Shown here: in pieces, positions 59,385 to 64,000 of the stretch
How the letters are laid out: each line of letters begins with the position of its first letter
Numbering within the stretch: position 1 is the stretch's first letter
Origin: Actinopolymorpha cephalotaxi
Lineage (GTDB): Bacteria; Actinomycetota; Actinomycetes; Propionibacteriales; Actinopolymorphaceae
DNA: 64,000 nucleotides
Assembly: GCF_013408535.1 (NCBI RefSeq)
Contig: NZ_JACBZA010000001.1
Coordinates: 5,602,850 to 5,666,849, forward strand
Direction: 5' to 3'
The notes under the pieces: generated by a model
Databases searched by the model: none
Told to the model about the DNA's origin: nothing
The model's input: the letters and a program-made list of their open reading frames with translations, nothing else
Translations under genes and position numbers: made by a program

Positions 59385-59456
59385 CCGTTCCACGTCCCCT
59401 CCTCGGTCCACGTCCTGCTCCGGCTCTGAACACGCCTACGCCCGCCACCCTGCTGG

Positions 59457-59477
59457 CTCAACCTTGGTTCAGGTCAA
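59457..59477 (-). promoter_or_regulatory. MerR-type operator/promoter element upstream of the quinone reductase
   Basis: On the minus strand the 21 bases read TTGACCTGAACCAAGG followed by TTGAG. A -35 hexamer TTGACC starts a near-dyad ACCT-N6-AGGT, with AACCAAGGTT at its centre. This is the layout seen in MerR-regulated promoters of stress oxidoreductases. No merR gene is in the window beside it, and a -10 box is not clear. Confidence 0.4.
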
Positions 59478-59519
59478 ACCGTCCGGGTGACGGGCGTACG
59501 GCGGTGAGGGGCTTCGCGC

Positions 59520-59888
59520 TCAGGCGCCGGCGGGCACCTTGTCCAGGAACCCGAGCACCGCCCGGATCCGCCCGTCCTCGCCGCGGACCGCGACGTCGAA
59601 CCCCACGACCAGCGCCTCGCCGCCCTCTGGCCCCAGCTCCCAGGTGAACCGCGCGATGTCGTGGTGGGTGTCGACGCCGCCGCCGAGCCGGAACTCAAGG
59701 CCCGGGAACTGCGCCTGCACCGCGGCGACGGTCGCGTCGAAGGCGTCGTGGCCGGCCACGTCGACCAGCGGGTCGGTGTAGGTGCCGCCCTCGGCGAGGA
59801 CCGCCTCGACCCCCGCCCGACGGGCAGTGGGGTCGGTCTCGTTCCAGGTGGCGATGTAGCGCTCGACGAGTTCGGTGAAGTCGCTCAT
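59520..59888 (-). CDS. SnoaL-like (NTF2-fold) protein
   Basis: A 122-residue NTF2-fold protein with FTELVERYIATWNETDPTAR, AEGGTYTDPLVDVAGHDAFD and a final VAVRGEDGRIRAVLGFLDKV strand. Family members include polyketide cyclases and ketosteroid isomerases, but many bind unknown ligands. It lies 135 bp upstream of, and in the same direction as, the quinone reductase, with the MerR-type element between them. Confidence 0.87.
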   Translation of the reverse strand: MSDFTELVERYIATWNETDPTARRAGVEAVLAEGGTYTDPLVDVAGHDAFDATVAAVQAQFPGLEFRLGGGVDTHHDIARFTWELGPEGGEALVVGFDVAVRGEDGRIRAVLGFLDKVPAGA

Positions 59889-59970
59889 GGTGGTGAACCT
59901 CCGGTCGTGGTGCGTTGTCGTTGTGCCTCACACGCTAGGAATCGCGGGGCGTCCGCGGCATCTGTCGAAT

Positions 59971-60036
59971 GACTGGTCCGCCCTCCGCGCACGACCGGTG
60001 GTTGACCGGTGGATGACCGGTGGATGACTGGTGCGG
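59971..60036. promoter_or_regulatory. 11-bp direct repeats before the LuxR regulator
   Basis: GAC(C/T)GGT starts at 59971, 59993, 60004, 60015 and 60026. The last four are exactly 11 bp apart and the first is 22 bp ahead, so all lie on one DNA face. The longest unit is GACCGGTGGAT. The layout resembles the heptamer direct repeats bound by SARP-type activators. Repeats end 24 bp before the GTG at 60060, which favours that start for the regulator. Confidence 0.55.
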
Positions 60037-60059
60037 ATCACCCCGGGTACCGTGCAGCG

Positions 60060-62864
60060 GTGTTGTACGGCAGGGCGGAGGAGCAGGAACGCCTGGCGGG
60101 CCTGGTCGAAGGAGCCCGCACGGGCCGCAGCGGCGTGCTCGTCCTGCGCGGCGAGCCGGGCATCGGCAAGACCGCGCTGCTCGACGACGTGGCCGACCGG
60201 GCGCGGGCCGCCGGGCTGCGTGTGCTCCGCGGCGCCGGGATCGAGGCGGAGGCGACACTGCCGTACGCCGGACTGCATCTGCTGCTGCACCCGGCGCTGG
60301 ACCGGCTCGGCGCCCTCGCACCGCCCCAGGCCGGCGCGCTCTCCGCCGCGTTCGGGCTGTCCTCGGCGCCGGCGGGAGGCGACCGGTTCCTGGTCGGGCT
60401 CGGTGTCCTGTCGCTGCTGTCGGAGGTCGCCGAGGACGGTGGTGCCGTCTGCCTGGTCGACGACGCGCACTGGCTGGACCGGGCGTCGGCGGACGCGTTG
60501 TCGTTCGCCGCCCGCCGGCTGGACGCCGAGGGCGTGGCCCTGGTGGTCGCCGCCCGGAACGCGGCGGACGCGTTCCCCTCCACCGGGCTGGCCGAGCTCC
60601 ACCTCGCCGGCCTCGACGCCGGCGCGGCGACCGCCCTGCTCGACTCCCATCCCGTCAAGGAACGCTTGACAGCGCAGGTGCGCGTCCGGGTGCTCACCGA
60701 GGCGCACGGCAACCCGCTGGCGCTGGCGGAGCTCCCCGCGGCCTTCGCCGCCGCGCCGTCGGGTGAGGCGGCCCGGCCCGGCGCGCTCCCGCTGACCGAG
60801 CGTCTGCGGGTCGCCTTCGACGGGCAGGTACGCCGGCTTCCACCGAGGACGCAGCTCGCCCTGCTGGTCGCCGCGGCCGAGGACGCCGGGCACCTTGACG
60901 TCGTACTGCGGGCGGCGGGCGAGCTCGGCGCCGGGCTCACCGACCTGGCCGACGCCGAGGACGCCGGACTGGTGGTCGCCGGCGCGGGCACCATCCGGTT
61001 CCGCCACCAGCTGGTGCGGGCGGCGGTGTACGAGGGGGCCCCGCTCGGATTGCGGTTGAAGGCGCACCGGGCGCTGGCCGCGGCGTTCGCCGACCCTGCC
61101 GACCGCGACCGCCGGGCCTGGCACCTCGCGCTGGCGAGCACCGGCCCGGACGACCACGTCGCCGCCGAGCTCGAGGCCACCGCGACCCGCGCGGCCGAGC
61201 GCGGTGGGGACGCGGCCGCAGCGACGGCGTACGAACGCGCCGCCCGATCCAGCACCACGGCGCGGGACCGCGCCCGGCGGTTGCTCCTGGCCGCCGAGGC
61301 TGCCGCCCAGTCCGGCGACTTCACCCGCGCGCTCGCCCTCGCCGACCGCGTACCGAACACTCCCGGCAACCCCGACGACCCCGACGACCCCGGAGACCCC
61401 GGCGAGGAGCGCTCGACCGAACGCGCCCGGCTCGCGCTGGTCCGCGCGAACACCCACTTCTGGGCCGGCGCCTTTCCCACCGCGCACCGCCTGCTGCTCG
61501 AGGGCGCCACCGCCGCGGCCTCACGCGACCAGCAGCTGGCCGCCTGGCTGTCGATGCAGGCGATGTACGTCGCCTGGTTCACCGGGGACCGCGACCTGAG
61601 CCGGGCGACGGCGGACCGGCTGCGCGACGTACGCCTGCCCGCCGGCCACCCGCACCGGGCAATCCTTCCGCTGATGGCCCTGCTGGGAAGGTTGGCGAGC
61701 GGAGCACCCGGCCCCGGGGACAGCGAGGCCCGCGACGACGGCGACCGGCCGTCGATCGTCGCCGAGGCGCTCGGCCAGGTCGGCACCGGCGACCCCCGCA
61801 CCACGGTGATGATCGGCGGCTCGGCCTGGATCACCGCGCAGGACGACCTGGCGTACGACGTGTTCGCCTCCTCCGTCGACCGGATTCGCGCCGACGGCCG
61901 GATCGGCTGGCTCGCGGGCGCCCTCGGCTCGCTCGGCGAGGCCGAACTCTTCCTCGGCCGGCACCGCGACGCCGCCGCCCGGCTGGACGAGGCGATGCGG
62001 ATCGGCGCCGACACCGGCCAGGCACACGCGGTGAGCCACTTCGGCGGCGTCCGCGCCTACCTCGCCGCCGTGCGCGGCGACGAGCCGCACCTGCGCGAAC
62101 TCGTCGGCGCGGTGCGGGCCGCGACCGCCGGCGACTCCTCACCCGGCCCGTCGTGGACCCAGTGGGCGCTGGCGACGTACGACCTCGCGACCGGCCGCAC
62201 CGAGGCGAGCCTGAACCGGCTCGAGGCGCTCGCACGCGGACCGGCCCGGCACCAGATCCCCGCGACCCGCTGCGCACCCGACCAGGTGGAGGCAGCGGTC
62301 CGCCTCGGCGCACCCGACCGGGCCGCCGAATCCCTTGCCCGGTTGACCGAATGGGCCTCGTGGGTACGCCAACCCTGGGTTGACGCGCTCGTCCGCCGGT
62401 GCCGGGCGCTGGTGGCACCCGAGGAGGAGGCGGAGGGGCACTTCGTCGCGGCGCTCGGGCTGCACGAGGCGTCGGCGAAGCCGTGGGAGGCCGCGCACAC
62501 CAGGCTGCTGTACGGCGAGTGGCTGCGCCGGGCCCACCGCCCGACCGACGCGCGTACCCAGCTCGCTGCCGCGCTCACCGCGTTCGAGCAACTCGCCGCT
62601 GCCCCCTGGGCGGACCGCGCCAGGGCAGAGTTGCGCGCGTCCGGATCGCCGACCGTGGATCAGGCCCCGGACCCGCTGGCGTCCCTCACCCCGCAGGAGC
62701 TGCAGATCGTCCGGCTGGCCGCCGAGGGGAGTTCCAACCGGGACATCGCGGCCCGGCTGTTCCTGAGTCCGCGTACCGTCGGATACCACCTCTACAAGGC
62801 GTATCCGAAGCTCGGCGTCACCTCGCGCACCCAACTCGGCGCGATCGTCCGCGCGGGTTCCTGA
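60060..62864 (+). CDS. Large ATP-binding LuxR-family regulator (LAL type)
   Basis: A 934-residue regulator. Residues about 1-240 form a STAND/AAA ATPase with Walker A LRGEPGIGKTALLDD, Walker B VCLVDDAHWLDRASAD and LTEAHGNPLALAELP. A long helical, TPR-like middle follows, including a Pro/Asp repeat (NPDDPDDPGDPGEE) near residue 440. The C-terminal HTH reads LTPQELQIVRLAAEGSSNRD and IAARLFLSPRTVGYHLYKAY. LAL proteins usually activate catabolic or antibiotic genes when a ligand binds. Starts at 60009 and 60024 would overlap the 11-bp repeats. Confidence 0.92.
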   Translation: MLYGRAEEQERLAGLVEGARTGRSGVLVLRGEPGIGKTALLDDVADRARAAGLRVLRGAGIEAEATLPYAGLHLLLHPALDRLGALAPPQAGALSAAFGLSSAPAGGDRFLVGLGVLSLLSEVAEDGGAVCLVDDAHWLDRASADALSFAARRLDAEGVALVVAARNAADAFPSTGLAELHLAGLDAGAATALLDSHPVKERLTAQVRVRVLTEAHGNPLALAELPAAFAAAPSGEAARPGALPLTERLRVAFDGQVRRLPPRTQLALLVAAAEDAGHLDVVLRAAGELGAGLTDLADAEDAGLVVAGAGTIRFRHQLVRAAVYEGAPLGLRLKAHRALAAAFADPADRDRRAWHLALASTGPDDHVAAELEATATRAAERGGDAAAATAYERAARSSTTARDRARRLLLAAEAAAQSGDFTRALALADRVPNTPGNPDDPDDPGDPGEERSTERARLALVRANTHFWAGAFPTAHRLLLEGATAAASRDQQLAAWLSMQAMYVAWFTGDRDLSRATADRLRDVRLPAGHPHRAILPLMALLGRLASGAPGPGDSEARDDGDRPSIVAEALGQVGTGDPRTTVMIGGSAWITAQDDLAYDVFASSVDRIRADGRIGWLAGALGSLGEAELFLGRHRDAAARLDEAMRIGADTGQAHAVSHFGGVRAYLAAVRGDEPHLRELVGAVRAATAGDSSPGPSWTQWALATYDLATGRTEASLNRLEALARGPARHQIPATRCAPDQVEAAVRLGAPDRAAESLARLTEWASWVRQPWVDALVRRCRALVAPEEEAEGHFVAALGLHEASAKPWEAAHTRLLYGEWLRRAHRPTDARTQLAAALTAFEQLAAAPWADRARAELRASGSPTVDQAPDPLASLTPQELQIVRLAAEGSSNRDIAARLFLSPRTVGYHLYKAYPKLGVTSRTQLGAIVRAGS

Positions 62865-62900
62865 GGGGCCTCGGTCAGCCCCGCCAGCCCGCCAGCTCCG

Positions 62901-63404
62901 TCAGCCCCGCAGACGCGCGGCACCCGCCTGGGCGTCGGCCACCAGCGCGCGCCGGAACATCACCCACAGCGCCAGTCCCACGACGGCGACCCCGGCCACC
63001 AGGTCGGCGACGATGAGCGTGTTCTGCAGACCGTCGAACGCCGAGGGCGGCGCGTCGGTGTAGTGGACCGCGCTGACCAGGCCGCTGACGGAGTAGACCG
63101 CGAACGCGCCGACCGCCCGCCACCAGTTCCCCGCGCGATAGGCGAGCAGGCCGACCAGCCCCACCGCGGTGAGCACCACCCATGCCAGGGGGACCGACCA
63201 CGGCGCGTTGGCGACGGGGCTGTCGGGGTTGAGCGCGTACCGGTCGAAGCGCACGGTGTTGTCGGCGTAGTGGACGACAGAGACCACGAAGGAGACCGCC
63301 AGGATCGCCGGCACCCAGCGGGTCGCACCGGAGGACCCGGCACGGGCCGAACCCGCCTCCGGACGAAGGTCTGCGCTCGAACTCTCCCGACCGGCCTGCG
63401 ACAT
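62901..63404 (-). CDS. Hypothetical membrane protein
   Basis: A 167-residue protein with four hydrophobic segments (WVPAILAVSFVVSVVHYADN, VPLAWVVLTAVGLVGLLAYR, AVGAFAVYSVSGLVSAVHY and IVADLVAGVAVVGLALWVMF). The repeated VVHYADN and SAVHYTD motifs suggest two related halves, and each holds a His next to a membrane face. No function is known to me. It starts 7 bp after the HAD gene stop, with the ribosome binding site (GGGGAGGAG) inside that gene, so they form an operon. Confidence 0.75.
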   Translation of the reverse strand: MSQAGRESSSADLRPEAGSARAGSSGATRWVPAILAVSFVVSVVHYADNTVRFDRYALNPDSPVANAPWSVPLAWVVLTAVGLVGLLAYRAGNWWRAVGAFAVYSVSGLVSAVHYTDAPPSAFDGLQNTLIVADLVAGVAVVGLALWVMFRRALVADAQAGAARLRG

Positions 63405-63411
63405 CGACGGG

Positions 63412-64000
63412 TCACTCCTCCCCGAGCAGCCCCGGAAGGTCGCGCATGTCGTCGAACAACGTGGTGCCGGGGCCTGCGAGCCGTTCGGCGGGGATGATGC
63501 CACCGCCGACGTAACCGTACGCCGTCATTCCGGCCGCGCGCGCGGCCAGTACGCCGTACTCGCTGTCCTCGATCACCGCGCACTCACCCGGGTCGACGCC
63601 GAGGGTGCGCGCCGCGTGCAGGAACAGGTCCGGCGCGGGCTTGCCGTGCGCGACCTCGGTGGCGCTGAAGATGCGGCCCTCGAAGCGTTCGTACAACCCG
63701 GTGAGGCCCAGCGTGAACCGCATCTTCTCGTGGCTGCCGCTGGAGGCGACACAGGTCAGGCCGGCGATCCGGTCGAGCGCGGCCGCGATCCCCTCCACGG
63801 GGCGGAGCTCGGCGGCCAGCACCTCGCGGTATCGGGAGGTGAACCTGGCGTCGACGTCCTCGGGCACCGGCCCGCCGAGGTGTGCGGCCAGCTCGCCCAT
63901 CATGTAGTCGGTGGTCCGGCCGACGAACCGCCGCGCGATCTCCTCGCTGGACAGCGGCCAGCCGAGTTCGGCGAAGAGTTCGGTGTCGACCCGGAGGGCG
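63412..64000 (-). CDS. HAD-family hydrolase, 3' part (beta-phosphoglucomutase/phosphatase type)
   Basis: The C-terminal 196 residues of a HAD phosphatase; the 5' end lies beyond the window. VDTELFAELGWPLSSEEIAR and RFVGRTTDYM belong to the cap, then LTCVASSGSHEKMRFTLGLT (motif II Ser), SATEVAHGKPAPDLFLHAAR (motif III Lys) and CAVIEDSEYGVLAARAAGMT (motif IV). The nucleophile DxDGTL motif is off the edge. Members hydrolyse sugar phosphates. It is the first gene of a pair with the membrane protein. Confidence 0.9.
   Translation of the reverse strand, partial: ALRVDTELFAELGWPLSSEEIARRFVGRTTDYMMGELAAHLGGPVPEDVDARFTSRYREVLAAELRPVEGIAAALDRIAGLTCVASSGSHEKMRFTLGLTGLYERFEGRIFSATEVAHGKPAPDLFLHAARTLGVDPGECAVIEDSEYGVLAARAAGMTAYGYVGGGIIPAERLAGPGTTLFDDMRDLPGLLGEE

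Noticed and set aside
1-64000. Insertion sequences, integrases or phage genes
   Set aside because: No transposase, recombinase or phage structural gene was seen. The VOC tail and HTH fragment point to old deletions, not to a present mobile element.

Overview
The window is about 70% GC. It has dense short intergenic gaps, frequent GTG starts, GGAGG-like ribosome binding sites and many 'GTAC'-rich spacers. Together with the gene families present (13E12-type DUF222/HNH protein, LytR-CpsA-Psr protein, Ig-domain L,D-transpeptidase, Acg-like nitroreductase, glutamine synthetase II) this points to a filamentous or soil actinobacterium. A Propionibacteriales member such as Kribbella or Actinopolymorpha is a plausible guess, but it cannot be proved from the sequence. 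No rRNA, complete tRNA, transposase, integrase or CRISPR array was seen, and there is no recognisable secondary-metabolite core enzyme.

Layout. 1-8 kb: the 3' part of a class II glutamine synthetase, an isochorismatase-fold hydrolase, a DUF1905-GNAT fusion, a VOC protein, a kinase-fold protein, an alpha/beta hydrolase, an aminoglycoside-phosphotransferase (APH)-like kinase, a polysaccharide deacetylase and a DinB protein. 8-16 kb: an LCP cell-wall ligase, DoxX, a GH127 arabinofuranosidase, a MarR/methyltransferase pair and a streptomycin-6-kinase-like protein. 16-22 kb: a translationally coupled PhyH-like dioxygenase and TmrB-like ATPase, then a UvrA/DrrC-like ATPase divergent from DoxX across a TetR-type dyad, and a second methyltransferase. 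22-27.5 kb: a leftward run with a GNAT, a truncated-haemoglobin/ankyrin fusion, an SGNH hydrolase, a DUF4190-like protein, an APH and a double GNAT. 27.7-38 kb: another APH-like protein, a papain-like peptidase, a Tat-exported acetamidase-family protein, an Acg-like nitroreductase, a beta-lactamase-fold hydrolase, RecQ with an MBL-fold enzyme, and DinB. 38-50 kb: DUF222/HNH, APH, MscS, YihY, serine hydrolase, GNAT, AsnB, MFS and a pentapeptide-repeat protein. 50-64 kb: SDR, a divergent TetR/VOC pair, SGNH esterase, Nudix, a secreted D,D-peptidase-like hydrolase, an L,D-transpeptidase lipoprotein, a quinone reductase, a SnoaL-like protein, a large ATP-binding LuxR regulator and a partial HAD phosphatase.

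How it fits together. Most genes are single units or two-gene operons rather than a long pathway. Two themes recur. The first is small-molecule modification and self-protection: six kinase-fold proteins, six GNATs, three intact VOC proteins plus one VOC remnant, TmrB-like and DrrC-like ATPases, nitroreductase and quinone reductase. The second is cell-envelope work: LCP ligase, L,D-transpeptidase, three penicillin-binding-type serine hydrolases, polysaccharide deacetylase and GH127. This is typical of a chromosomal accessory arm.

The most distinctive signals are the globin-ankyrin fusion, the PhyH/TmrB coupled pair, and several operator-like arrays: four GTAC tetramers at exact 7-bp steps, 11-bp direct repeats before the LuxR regulator, paired inverted DnaA-box consensus sequences, and a near-identical 15-mer ahead of two APH genes. 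Two tiny candidate ORFs with good ribosome binding sites may also be new.
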